A DNA stretch of 64,000 nt from an uncultured Metabacillus sp. (GTDB lineage: Bacteria; Bacillota; Bacilli; Bacillales; Bacillaceae): NCBI RefSeq assembly GCF_947503125.1, contig NZ_CANNCR010000015.1, positions 1 to 64,000 on the forward strand, in the 5' to 3' direction. The notes below the pieces were generated by a model that made no database searches, had not been told where the DNA came from, and saw only the letters and a program-made list of their open reading frames with translations. The translations under genes were made by a program, and so were the position numbers. Positions 9,842 to 17,722 of the stretch are shown piece by piece. The number at the start of each line of letters is the position of its first letter. Within the stretch, counting starts at the first letter, position 1.

Positions 9842-10160
9842 TTTGTTCCTCCTCATGCAAGTTGCGTTTCTTCATTTTAAAGATTACTTGTTAGTAAATG
9901 TTGTCATTTTATCAATATCATCCACTTTTATTTTCCTTACAACCCAATTTATTCTTGTTGTTCAGCATTTCGTTCCTTCTCAAAGTGTTCATTAATCCAG
10001 CCTTTTTTGTTTCTCTATCATAAAAGTCTGATAAAACTTTTCATTCTTTTATCTTCGCGATCATAAACGAATTTTCCTACATTCAACATTAACTATATAA
10101 AAAAACAAATTAATGCCAATAATATTTTTTAGTTTTCCATCGTTTGAAAGGAATAAAAAT
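9842..10160. other. intergenic region, no gene recognised
   Basis: More than 300 nt without a supported gene. On the minus strand around 9957-10020 a 21-codon stretch encodes a plausible peptide (GWINEHFEKERNAEQ) ending in TAA but preceded by a stop and lacking a start codon, so it may be a remnant or chance. The region runs into the GGTCAGACC repeat at 10161. Confidence 0.4.
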
Positions 10161-10194
10161 AGGGTCAGACCCTTGTCGCTGTGGTCAGACCCTT
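10161..10194. repeat. GGGTCAGACCC-type intergenic hairpin
   Basis: AGGGTCAGACC (10161-10171) and GGTCAGACCCTTT (10182-10194) form an inverted repeat with one central mismatch. It lies downstream of the acidic-protein gene, so it could end that transcript. It belongs to the GGGTCTGACCC family seen elsewhere in the window. Confidence 0.7.
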
Positions 10195-10231
10195 TGCATT
10201 TTCAATTTTTATTTGAAAAACATTATACGAT

Positions 10232-10864
10232 CTATTGTAAATCAAATTCAGATAAAGAATCCATATGACTTGCAATCATAGCAATAATAGTACTAGCCTC
10301 TTCTTTACTAAAAATGAAATTTGTCTCATCTTTAATTATGTCATCTTCATTAGTTCGAATCCGGTTTATTCGACGAAGTACGCCATCTCCTGTCTCCTGT
10401 ACTACACCAAACTGATAAGTAACTTCAACTTCATCTTTATAAATAAACGCTGTTACTTCTGGAGTCTCCCATTCGACATCAATTTCTTCAAGAAACTCAG
10501 TATTTTCTTCCTCTACATACTCATAATCATTTTCGACATCATCCTCAATGTCATCATTAAGATAATAATGAAAGCTATCATGTATAGCATCAACAATGTC
10601 TTCAATATCGGAAAGAATCGTTCTAGTGGTTTGCTCGTATTCAAAATCAAACGTTTCAATATAGAAATCTTCATTATGAGGATCGAAAAACAATGTACAA
10701 AAATAATCGCGTTCATCATCTTCTGTTTCTACATAAAATTCAATTCTCGGATGCTTTGCACCACGGTCAATTGACATATGACCAATTTGATCATATTTTT
10801 CACAAATCGATTCAAGCTGATCCTGCAATTCACCACATACACGGTCAAACCATTCTATACTCAT
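10232..10864 (-). CDS. highly acidic protein of unknown function
   Basis: A 210-aa soluble protein with many Asp and Glu residues. Its middle (about 103-130) is almost continuous D/E/Y/N, separating an N-terminal alpha/beta part (about 1-100) from a C-terminal part (about 130-205) ending in a helix. AGGTGG precedes the ATG by 8 nt. I do not recognise a family; the layout could suit a small immunity-like or chaperone-like fold, but that is a guess. No signal peptide or membrane segment. It is divergent from the coiled-coil gene at 11020. Confidence 0.65.
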   Translation of the reverse strand: MSIEWFDRVCGELQDQLESICEKYDQIGHMSIDRGAKHPRIEFYVETEDDERDYFCTLFFDPHNEDFYIETFDFEYEQTTRTILSDIEDIVDAIHDSFHYYLNDDIEDDVENDYEYVEEENTEFLEEIDVEWETPEVTAFIYKDEVEVTYQFGVVQETGDGVLRRINRIRTNEDDIIKDETNFIFSKEEASTIIAMIASHMDSLSEFDLQ

Positions 10865-11019
10865 CCTTCATCCACCTTTCCTTTTTCATCCTCTCTAGTA
10901 TGTCCTAGCCATTAAGAAAACGTGCAAAATTTTTGACTAAGAAAAACGGTTATCAATTCTTTTGGTAAGCACATATGATATTAACATCACTTCCGACAGT
11001 CAAGAGAGGAGGAGAAAAT

Positions 11020-11799
11020 GTGGTTTATATAAAAAAGGAAGCAGAACCTTTTATTTATAAAAACCCTGCGAAAATCAATATTTCATCAAACCAAGCTACG
11101 TTTCGTAAAAATTATTTGCAGGAATTTATCATCCAGCAGAATCAAATCAATTCTTCATTAAAACAAACCTCAGATAACATTAATTGCTTAGTAAATGAAG
11201 CAAAGAATGAGCAGCAGCAGCAATTTCATCATGTCTTGACAAAACTCGAACATCAGGAACAACATACAGCACCATTAGTTGAAAATATCCTGAAACAGGA
11301 TGAAGCATATAAAGCATTGATTAAACGATTTGAAGCCATTGACGAATTTAATCAAGAACTTATGAAAAGACAAGATAATGAAGGGGTCGTCAACCAAGCA
11401 ATCGTTGATCAGCTTACCATACAGGATACTGCCATTAAGCAGTTGGCGAAAAAGATTGAACTTTTTGGCGGACTTCACGATCATTTCAGTGATCAGCTAA
11501 CAGAACAAAAAATCATAAACGAAGATATCTTAAAAACACTTGAACTACAAGAATCTTTTCATTTAACGATTTTAGAACGATTAGATCATCAAGAAGCCAT
11601 AAATCAGAAGGTGTCAAGAGACTTAGATAGCCTAAAAGCAACTCTGTTTGAAAGGATTAACTATGTAGTTGAAAAGATTGAAGAAAATTATCAGCAAATT
11701 ACAGGATTTGTCACACAATTATTAAGCAAATATGGAATTTTTCATCGAATAACGGTTAATAAGGAAAAGAAGGAAAAAGAATTAACAAAAATAAATTGA
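11020..11799 (+). CDS. coiled-coil protein of unknown function
   Basis: About 259 aa, nearly all helical, rich in Gln, Glu, Ile and Leu, with repeated phrases of the kind KLEHQEQH, RLDHQEAI and TLELQESFH that suggest long heptad coiled coils (about 45-230). An in-frame ATG lies at 10975, but GAGGAGGAG (11006-11014) sits 5 nt before the GTG at 11020, which I take as the start. No signal peptide or membrane segment. It could be a structural or spore/cell-envelope scaffold. It is followed by a strong terminator. Confidence 0.7.
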   Translation: MVYIKKEAEPFIYKNPAKINISSNQATFRKNYLQEFIIQQNQINSSLKQTSDNINCLVNEAKNEQQQQFHHVLTKLEHQEQHTAPLVENILKQDEAYKALIKRFEAIDEFNQELMKRQDNEGVVNQAIVDQLTIQDTAIKQLAKKIELFGGLHDHFSDQLTEQKIINEDILKTLELQESFHLTILERLDHQEAINQKVSRDLDSLKATLFERINYVVEKIEENYQQITGFVTQLLSKYGIFHRITVNKEKKEKELTKIN

Positions 11800-11811
11800 G
11801 TCTTCCTTCAT

Positions 11812-11860
11812 AAAGCTGACCTAATCGGCAATCTATTGCCTTTATTAGATCAGCTCTTTT
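11812..11860 (+). terminator. terminator of the coiled-coil gene
   Basis: AAAGCTGA...CAGCTCTTTT with inner pairing CTAAT/ATTAG and GGCA/TGCC, followed by TTTTATTTT. Confidence 0.75.
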
Positions 11861-12012
11861 ATTTTACTGTTGGGAGTTAAACATATCGCTCTTTCCGCTG
11901 CAGGCATTCTATTATTCGTCGTAAAAACATCCTTATAATAAAGCAAACATGTTTTTACAACGACTTTTAGGTAAAAACTAAAATAGCAAGAAATAGGATA
12001 GGAGGAGAGTAG

Positions 12013-12204
12013 ATGCCAGAAAAACTGCCTGAATTCGTAAAGAGTGTATATTTTGTTGATGAACCAGGAAATTGGCATTTAAAACCAGGTGCTCCTGAGG
12101 AGTTAAAGCGTGAGTTTAAACATTTTCTCGATTCGCTTTGTAATATTCAGGATGAACCAGGTACGGTAGACAGTATTCATGTGTCATATCCTTATAAAGA
12201 ATAG
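12013..12204 (+). CDS. small conserved-looking protein of unknown function
   Basis: A 63-aa acidic protein (starts MPEKLPEFVKSV, ends HVSYPYKE) with one Trp and one Cys. GGAGGAG precedes the ATG. No membrane segment or known motif. It stands alone, convergent with galM across the hairpin at 12217-12255. Confidence 0.6.
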   Translation: MPEKLPEFVKSVYFVDEPGNWHLKPGAPEELKREFKHFLDSLCNIQDEPGTVDSIHVSYPYKE

Positions 12205-12216
12205 TCATAAAAATTT

Positions 12217-12255
12217 AGAGGATGCTCAGATCATTTATCGAATGAGACATCCTCT
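12217..12255. terminator. bidirectional terminator between the 63-aa ORF and galM
   Basis: AGAGGATG (12217-12224) pairs with CATCCTCT (12248-12255). The inner part contains TGAGACATCC, resembling the TGAGACAGCC hairpins elsewhere in the window. Confidence 0.65.
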
Positions 12256-12261
12256 AGTAAG

Positions 12262-13308
12262 TTATTGGTTGATCGTAAAGGTAAATTTTGTCGTCGTTTT
12301 GTATTCATCACCAACATCAAGAATACAAGGAGAAAACTGTGGATGATGGATAGAGTCTGGAAGCCCTTGTGTTTCTAAACAAATTCCTAAATACTTTCTT
12401 GCTTGCACATCTCTTATTCTAAAGTCACCTAACATATTTGATGTGTAGACAACAACGCTTTGTTCTTCTGTTTCAACAATTAGCTTTCTTCCGCTTTCCT
12501 CATCAAGTAAGACGATTTCTTTCTTTTGATCTTCATCTAATAAGAATGGATGGTCAATTCCTTGTCCAACTAATTGAACCTGCTTGTGATCAGCTAAGAT
12601 CGCTTCACGCAGTTCTTTTTCTTTTTGAAAATCAAATGGAGTATTTTCAACATCAAGGAACTTTCCAGTTGGTATTAATTGATCATTAAGTTCAAGGAAT
12701 TTTTTGCTATTTATCTTTAATTTATGTGATAAAATATCATTTTTTATATTTCCACTTAAATTAAAGTATGTATGGTTCGTTAAATTCACTAATGTTTTCT
12801 TATCTGTTGTCGCAGCGTACGTCATGATCAATTCATTTTGATCTGTTAATAAATACGTTACTTTTACAGTTAACGTACCTGGGTATCCCTCTTCTCCATC
12901 TTTACTAACATAGCTAAACTCTACGCCTGTCTCATTGTTTGTCTCAATTGGTTTGGCTTCCCAAAGTTTTCGGTCGAAGCCTTCCAGACCGCCATGCAAA
13001 TGATTAGCGTTTTCATTTTGTGGTAATTCATAGGTTTCTCCATCTAACTCAAAGCTGCCGTTTTTAATTCTTCCAGCAACACGCCCCACTACCGCACCGA
13101 AATAAGGAGAATTTTCAAGGTAATTCTCAACATCATCAAATCCAAGAACCACATTTTCTAATTGTCCCTCTTTATTGTGGGTAAGGATTTCGGTAATAAT
13201 ACAGCCAAGATTGATACAGGTTACCTTCATTCCGTGTTTATTTTGAAGTGAATAGGAATAAACTGCTTCACCATTGTATTCACCAAATTGCTCTTTAACA
13301 ACCTTCAT
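12262..13308 (-). CDS. galM: aldose 1-epimerase (mutarotase)
   Basis: Interconverts alpha and beta anomers of galactose and other hexoses. The 348-aa length is normal. Catalytic residues are recognisable: HLHGG with H105, NLTNHTYFNLSG with H179 (general acid), and the base E312 in GICLETQGLPDS. No signal peptide, so cytosolic. No gal genes are next to it; it is monocistronic with a bidirectional terminator at 12217-12255. Confidence 0.93.
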   Translation of the reverse strand: MKVVKEQFGEYNGEAVYSYSLQNKHGMKVTCINLGCIITEILTHNKEGQLENVVLGFDDVENYLENSPYFGAVVGRVAGRIKNGSFELDGETYELPQNENANHLHGGLEGFDRKLWEAKPIETNNETGVEFSYVSKDGEEGYPGTLTVKVTYLLTDQNELIMTYAATTDKKTLVNLTNHTYFNLSGNIKNDILSHKLKINSKKFLELNDQLIPTGKFLDVENTPFDFQKEKELREAILADHKQVQLVGQGIDHPFLLDEDQKKEIVLLDEESGRKLIVETEEQSVVVYTSNMLGDFRIRDVQARKYLGICLETQGLPDSIHHPQFSPCILDVGDEYKTTTKFTFTINQ

Positions 13309-13414
13309 GCTTCTCTCTCCTTCTGCTCGATTCCTTAGTATGTCAGAATTTTTTATCTTCTAAATAAAACATCAATCTATAAAATATTAGCTATTTATCC
13401 TGTATTTCCTGCTA

Positions 13415-14196
13415 TCAGTTTAAATTTTTTTCTAATTTACAAATATATTGAACGATTTCTTCATTCACTGACTTCCATTTCTTAGTAGGTATTTGATGGT
13501 TTACATGTTTAAACAGGACAATGCGATAATTTGCTGAGTGTTTCCTATAAAAATTTTGGTATAGATTTATTGCATCAGACCTCGTTCCATCCATCCAAAG
13601 TAAAGGAACACGAATCTCTTTAAAATCGTTTGTTACTTCATATCGAGAACCTCTTGATAAAATTTATACCATGCACCTAGTTGAGCTTTGTTCATATGGG
13701 ATATCAAGAGTTCTTTTAAATCTTTATTTTTCGTATGACTGTTAGCTAAAATGTTCGTTAGCAAGTTTCTATGATGTTTCACCATATACATTCCTAGTTT
13801 ATGTTCCACTTTAAGTGAAGCATTCAAAACTGCTGGAAATCCTCCAATTAAAATTAGGCCAGAAACACGCTCCTGATAATGGGAGCTAATTATTTGCGCA
13901 ATTCCGCCCCCAGCGGAATAGCCGCAAAGTACAGCGGACTTAATCTTTAATTCATCAAGTAAAGCTAAGATTTCTTTACTATAATACATGATAGAAAGAT
14001 CGTTTACATTTGCCTCTGAACTATCTCCATGACCTGTTAAATCCGGAATGATCACCCTCATCTTATCACTTAACTTTCGTTGATAATAGAAGACATGCCT
14101 TCCCATTCCAGGTGGATGAATAAAGAGTATCGGTATCCCTTCTCCAAGGTCATCATATGTTATTTTTTTATTATCCTCTATTATTACCGTCGGCAT
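13415..14196 (-). pseudogene. alpha/beta hydrolase, frameshifted near 13640
   Basis: The first frame encodes an alpha/beta-hydrolase N-terminus: HPPGMGRH oxyanion loop, DLTGHGDSS and nucleophile elbow GYSAGG, then stops at 13633. The matching C-terminus is intact in another frame down to a TGA at 13415 and contains IRVPLLWMDG, expected before the catalytic acid, and VNHQIPTKKW, carrying the catalytic His. Joining needs about one extra base near 13640, so this is a frameshifted gene or an assembly error. I use the ATG at 14196 (GGGG 8 nt before it) rather than a TTG at 14283. If real, the truncated protein lacks its His and should be inactive. Confidence 0.8.
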
Positions 14197-14365
14197 AAGA
14201 TCAACCCCTAATCGATTATTGCTAGTATTATTCCACAAATCCATCAAGTTAGTTCTTTTGCTGTTAATAGAAATACTTACCAAACGGTAAAAAGAATATT
14301 GCGAATGTATTGTGAAATATTATTATCAACAAATTATTAAAGGAATCATCACTAGATTTTATAAT

Positions 14366-14416
14366 GGGTTAGCCTAGTAGGTTAAAAGCTTGGTGCAAAT
14401 CCAACTTAACCCACCA
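14366..14416 (+). other. tRNA-like fold without anticodon arm upstream of the SASP gene
   Basis: A 51-nt segment looks like tRNA ends: GGGTTAG (14366-14372) pairs with TTAACCC (14406-14412) as a 7-bp acceptor stem with one G-U, followed by ACCA. A D-loop-like AGTAGGTTA lies at 14376-14384, and TTGG-TGCAAAT-CCAA (14390-14404) resembles a T arm (loop close to TTCRANY). No anticodon arm is present. It may be a tRNA remnant, a structured leader, or coincidence. A TATAAT at 14360-14365 abuts it and, if used as a -10, would start transcription inside the fold. Confidence 0.4.
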
Positions 14417-14446
14417 ATTAATCATTCATAAAGGAGATGGATCAAT

Positions 14447-14653
14447 ATGGCAAGCAACAGTAATAGCTCAAACCAACTTTTAGTACCTGGTGCTGCTCAA
14501 GCGATCGACCAAATGAAATTTGAAATTGCTTCTGAATTTGGGGTAAACCTTGGTGCAGAAACAACATCTCGTGCAAATGGATCTGTTGGTGGAGAAATCA
14601 CAAAACGTTTGGTATCTTTTGCTCAACAACAAATGAGCGGTGGAGTGCGATAA
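14447..14653 (+). CDS. alpha/beta-type small acid-soluble spore protein
   Basis: A 68-aa SASP that coats spore DNA, protecting it from UV and chemicals, and is degraded at germination. Family features are all present: Asn/Gln/Ser-rich start, [22 protein letters not shown] with the GPR protease site at FE-IASEF, and the C-terminal block [18 protein letters not shown] precedes the ATG. A perfect terminator follows. Expression is expected in the forespore under sigma-G. Confidence 0.95.
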   Translation: MASNSNSSNQLLVPGAAQAIDQMKFEIASEFGVNLGAETTSRANGSVGGEITKRLVSFAQQQMSGGVR

Positions 14654-14676
14654 TCAATCCTTATATTAGTGGCTAT

Positions 14677-14700
14677 AAGGTACCTCATTGGTACCTTTTT
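14677..14700 (+). terminator. SASP gene terminator
   Basis: AAGGTACC (14677-14684), loop TCATT, GGTACCTT (14690-14697), then more Ts. A perfect 8-bp stem. Confidence 0.88.
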
Positions 14701-14784
14701 CATATTTCGAAAGACGTTTAATGAATCAATAGAAAAATGGTTATGATAGTCGGGAATAACTATATCCTTAGGAGATGAACTTTT

Positions 14785-14976
14785 ATGGTAAATGAAAACT
14801 TTAACCAATTTATTAAAACAGAAGCTAAGCATAAATCTGAATATCTTGGTTCAAATCAAAAAAATGCACATAAAAAAAATACGTTTACAAGTAGTGTGAA
14901 TACTAGGTCTAATACAGATATGTCTGTTGGGGCAATTGGCAGAGATGTATTTGAAGAAAATAACACATTGAAATAA
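14785..14976 (+). CDS. small hydrophilic protein, possibly spore-related
   Basis: A 63-aa protein rich in Asn, Lys, Ser and Thr (N-terminus MVNENFNQFIKTEAKH), with no membrane segment or cysteine. AGGAG lies about 10 nt before the ATG. Its composition and position right after a SASP gene suggest a forespore product, but I do not recognise the family. A weak stem (AAAAGGAC/GTCCCTTT, 14996-15017) follows. Confidence 0.6.
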   Translation: MVNENFNQFIKTEAKHKSEYLGSNQKNAHKKNTFTSSVNTRSNTDMSVGAIGRDVFEENNTLK

Positions 14977-15138
14977 TAAATGACGGGGGTTTCTCAAAAG
15001 GACTAACCTGTCCCTTTGATTTGCTCCTTTCTTCTTTTTATTGTTTACTAAAGGCATATGCAGTAAATGGTGATTCCCTTTTCATTTATTGTGATAAAAT
15101 GAACAAGAATTGATACAACGGTAAAAGAGGGAAATAAA

Positions 15139-16323
15139 ATGAAAGATCAGCAAAACAGGATCATATTAATCGATATTATTCGCGGGTTCTCCTTGTTAGG
15201 TATTTTGTTAGTAAACATGCGAAGCTTTTATTCACCGGAATTTATTGAGATGTATTATGGAAAACCTGTCACCTACCAAGGTTTAGAATATTTTTTCTCA
15301 CTATTTTTTCAGCTTTTTATCCATATGAAATTTTATCCTATTTTTTCATTTTTATTTGGTCTTGGCTTTTATTTTTTTCTCAAAAAGACCAATGGAATGA
15401 ACCTTTTTATTAAGAGATTACTAGTTCTTCTAATGTTCGGTCTTTTTCATTTAGTTTTTATTTGGTACGGAGATATCTTACATCTATATGCATTAGCAGG
15501 GCTTTTGCTGATATTTTTTCGTAAGCTATCAAACCGTTATATTTTGTATTGGGCATTTTTTTTCATTTCTCTTTATCATATTGTGCTAAGTGCAACCGTT
15601 TTTTATATTCCTGCTGGGACACAGTTAAATGAACCTTTATATAATAACATTGTTTCAGAATATACATCCGTCTATGCAGAAGCCTCTTATCCTGAATGGC
15701 TTTTATACCGATTGAAGATTGAGATCCTCCCAATTCTTTTGCAAATTCCTTTTGCAATGATCCCTGTTTTAGGGATGTTTTTACTTGGTCTATATACCGG
15801 TAAGAAGCAATTATATTTACATAACGAAGATAATGATTTTCATATAAAAAATATATGTAAATGGAGTTTCTTGTTAAGCTTGCCTTTCCTTGCTGTAAAC
15901 ATACTAATCTTAACCTCTACCCATTCCTTTGGTATTTCTGTGAATAGGCTGAGCCATTTTCTAACAAGCATTAGTGGGATTATCATGAGCATTTTTTATA
16001 TGAGCTCGTTTTATTTTCTTACAAAAAAGTCAAATGCTTTATTTCCGTTTCATTTTATTGGAAAGATGGCATTAACCAACTATCTCTTACAATCGATTAT
16101 ATGTATTGGTTTTTATCGTTTTTTTCATTTATATGGACAGATTGGATTACTAGAAGGTACCCTTTTTAGCATGATCTTATTCTCTTCTCAATTATTATTT
16201 AGCTATTTTTGGCTTATTTATTTTCATCATGGACCATTTGAATGGATATGGCGCTGCTTCACTTATGGAAAGCTTGTACCATTTAAAAGATGGCCTGCAA
16301 ACAAGTATATTTCAAATAAATAA
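15139..16323 (+). CDS. DUF418 family membrane protein (YeiB-like)
   Basis: A 394-aa integral membrane protein of the DUF418/YeiB family. The hallmark N-terminus RIILIDIIRGFSLLGILLVN is present, followed by about ten predicted membrane segments and the C-terminal DUF418 region with NYLLQSIIC and FHHGPFEWIWR. Related families are acyltransferase-like or transporter-like, and the substrate is unknown. AGAGGG precedes the ATG. The SspH-like gene begins 80 nt downstream on the same strand. Confidence 0.85.
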   Translation: MKDQQNRIILIDIIRGFSLLGILLVNMRSFYSPEFIEMYYGKPVTYQGLEYFFSLFFQLFIHMKFYPIFSFLFGLGFYFFLKKTNGMNLFIKRLLVLLMFGLFHLVFIWYGDILHLYALAGLLLIFFRKLSNRYILYWAFFFISLYHIVLSATVFYIPAGTQLNEPLYNNIVSEYTSVYAEASYPEWLLYRLKIEILPILLQIPFAMIPVLGMFLLGLYTGKKQLYLHNEDNDFHIKNICKWSFLLSLPFLAVNILILTSTHSFGISVNRLSHFLTSISGIIMSIFYMSSFYFLTKKSNALFPFHFIGKMALTNYLLQSIICIGFYRFFHLYGQIGLLEGTLFSMILFSSQLLFSYFWLIYFHHGPFEWIWRCFTYGKLVPFKRWPANKYISNK

Positions 16324-16403
16324 TATGTGGATAAAGATCCTTTATTTTGCAAAAAATAAAATGAAGATTTTTACAAGGGAAAATGACATGAGGAGGAATA
16401 AAA

Positions 16404-16583
16404 TTGGATATAAATCGAGTAAAACAAATCCTTTCTTCATCAGCCGATATTAAAGTCATATACAATGGTGTCTCTGTCTGGATTGATGAATTACATGAAG
16501 ATCAAGAAATGGTTACTTGTCATTTAAGAGGACCTCTTGAGGAACGGACCCAAGTTCCTGTTGCGGAATTAAAAGAAGTATAA
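16404..16583 (+). CDS. sspH: H-type small acid-soluble spore protein (SspH-like)
   Basis: A 59-aa protein starting at TTG with a perfect AGGAGG 7 nt upstream (16391-16396). It begins DINRVKQILSSS, contains VIYNGVSVWID and ends VPVAELKEV, the pattern of SspH-type minor SASPs (N-terminal helix, YNGV strand, C-terminal VxxLKE). These are forespore proteins of unknown precise role. The TTG start and short length make it easy to miss. Promoter not identified. Confidence 0.82.
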   Translation: MDINRVKQILSSSADIKVIYNGVSVWIDELHEDQEMVTCHLRGPLEERTQVPVAELKEV

Positions 16584-16713
16584 TTTTACATGTTTATTCC
16601 TTTTTTGGGTTGATACAATACCTGAAGGATATTAGTAAGTATTATACATATTGTAAGGAAAAATGTGTATAATGTATGTAGTAGTTAATCCCCTTACCAA
16701 AGGATGTGTTTAA

Positions 16714-16923
16714 ATGAGATTTCAACAGCAAGTCGAAAAGCCACCAGAGGTAAACCTTAAGATATGGACTTGTGGATCAGCTGAATGCAATGGTTGGATG
16801 AGAGATAATTTCAAATCCAATGAGAACCCGGATTGTCCGCTTTGTGGACATGCTATGGTTGAAGACGAACGTACTTTACCAGTGGTAGAAAATTTCTCAG
16901 CAGTAAAAGCAAAAAAGGAATAA
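16714..16923 (+). CDS. ydjO: cold-inducible YdjO-like zinc-ribbon protein
   Basis: A 69-aa protein with the YdjO pattern: WTCGSAECNGWMRDNF then CPLCGHAMV. The four cysteines (C..C and CPLC) should bind one zinc. B. subtilis YdjO is cold-shock inducible, with unknown function. The stop is followed by the long inverted repeat at 16949-17032. Confidence 0.85.
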   Translation: MRFQQQVEKPPEVNLKIWTCGSAECNGWMRDNFKSNENPDCPLCGHAMVEDERTLPVVENFSAVKAKKE

Positions 16924-16948
16924 AATAGATTTACAACGAATTTTTTAT

Positions 16949-17032
16949 AAAGGGTCAGACCTTTCATGTAACACTTATATAGGATTTCTAACTATTTTCT
17001 CCTATATTTAGTGTTTAAGGGTCTGACCCTTT
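16949..17032. repeat. long imperfect palindrome with GGGTCAGACC ends
   Basis: AAAGGGTCAGACC (16949-16961) is perfectly complementary to GGTCTGACCCTTT (17020-17032), and the interior is partly self-complementary (AACACTTATATAGGA against TCCTATATTTAGTGTT). The whole 84 nt could fold into one long hairpin, MITE-like or REP-like. It may also end the ydjO transcript. Confidence 0.75.
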
Positions 17033-17155
17033 CGTTTTGAGTCAGACTTTTTTATATGAAATTTAAATAAATAATACCTTTGACAAACTTTTAGACAAGT
17101 TCTCCTCCTAAATGTCATATAGATAAGGAGAAATGTATTATGAGGAGGGAACGTT

Positions 17156-17599
17156 ATGAAGTTTGTCATCATTAAAAGAAAATGGTTGTTGCTAGTTGTT
17201 GCAGCAATTGTAGTTGGTGGATTGTATTATTATACAAATGACGCTATTCCTACATTTAATGATAGTCAGGAACAAGGCAGTGAACTTGTCATAAACATGG
17301 TAACCGGTGAATTTACCTCAACTACAGCTGATGGCAAAAAAATTGAAGCCTACCGCTTTGACCCTGGAACCATTGTTATCCCAAAAGATAAAGATGTTAC
17401 ACTAAGTATTTTTGGTGTAAATGGTGAAGAACACCCGTTTTACATTGAAGGAACAGATATTAAAGGAACTGTTAAAAAAGGAGAAGAAACAATTGTTCCT
17501 TTGCATTTTAAAAAAGAGGGCACTTACAGACTAGTTTGTGACACACATAGCCATGCTGGGCATGGAGTCCCTATGATTGCTACGATTGTTGTTGATTAG
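17156..17599 (+). CDS. membrane-anchored cupredoxin-domain protein
   Basis: A 147-aa protein with an N-terminal anchor (residues 8-26) and an extracytoplasmic cupredoxin fold (about 44-147). Candidate copper ligands are His93 in EEHPFY, Cys128 in LVCDTHSHAGH, one of His131/133/136, and Met140. The domain follows KGTVKKGEE and ends IATIVVD. It could carry electrons or bind copper on the outer membrane face. AGGAGGGAACG precedes the ATG. An inverted GAAAGGGTC repeat follows. Confidence 0.82.
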   Translation: MKFVIIKRKWLLLVVAAIVVGGLYYYTNDAIPTFNDSQEQGSELVINMVTGEFTSTTADGKKIEAYRFDPGTIVIPKDKDVTLSIFGVNGEEHPFYIEGTDIKGTVKKGEETIVPLHFKKEGTYRLVCDTHSHAGHGVPMIATIVVD

Positions 17600-17614
17600 C
17601 ATTGATTATAAAAT

Positions 17615-17704
17615 GAAAGGGTCTGCTCCAAAACACTATATATAAGACCGATCATCGTTGGAAGGTTTGTCATTGTTATTTATTGGCGGAACATGACCCT
17701 TTCT
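17615..17704. repeat. GAAAGGGTC...GACCCTTTC inverted repeat
   Basis: Nine-bp arms (about 17615-17623 and 17696-17704) enclose about 70 nt between the convergent cupredoxin and nrnB-like genes. The arms share the AAGGGTC/GACCCTT core of the window's hairpin family. Confidence 0.65.
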
Positions 17705-17722
17705 GAGACAACCTCTGTTCCT

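Noticed and set aside
9957-10020. GWINEHFEKERNAEQ peptide on the minus strand
   Set aside because: 21 codons after a stop, no start codon; may be chance.
10265-10774. 169-codon + strand open frame
   Set aside because: It is exactly antisense to the acidic-protein gene, whose D/E codons read as I/F/N on the other strand. No ribosome site and protein composition are unlike a real gene.
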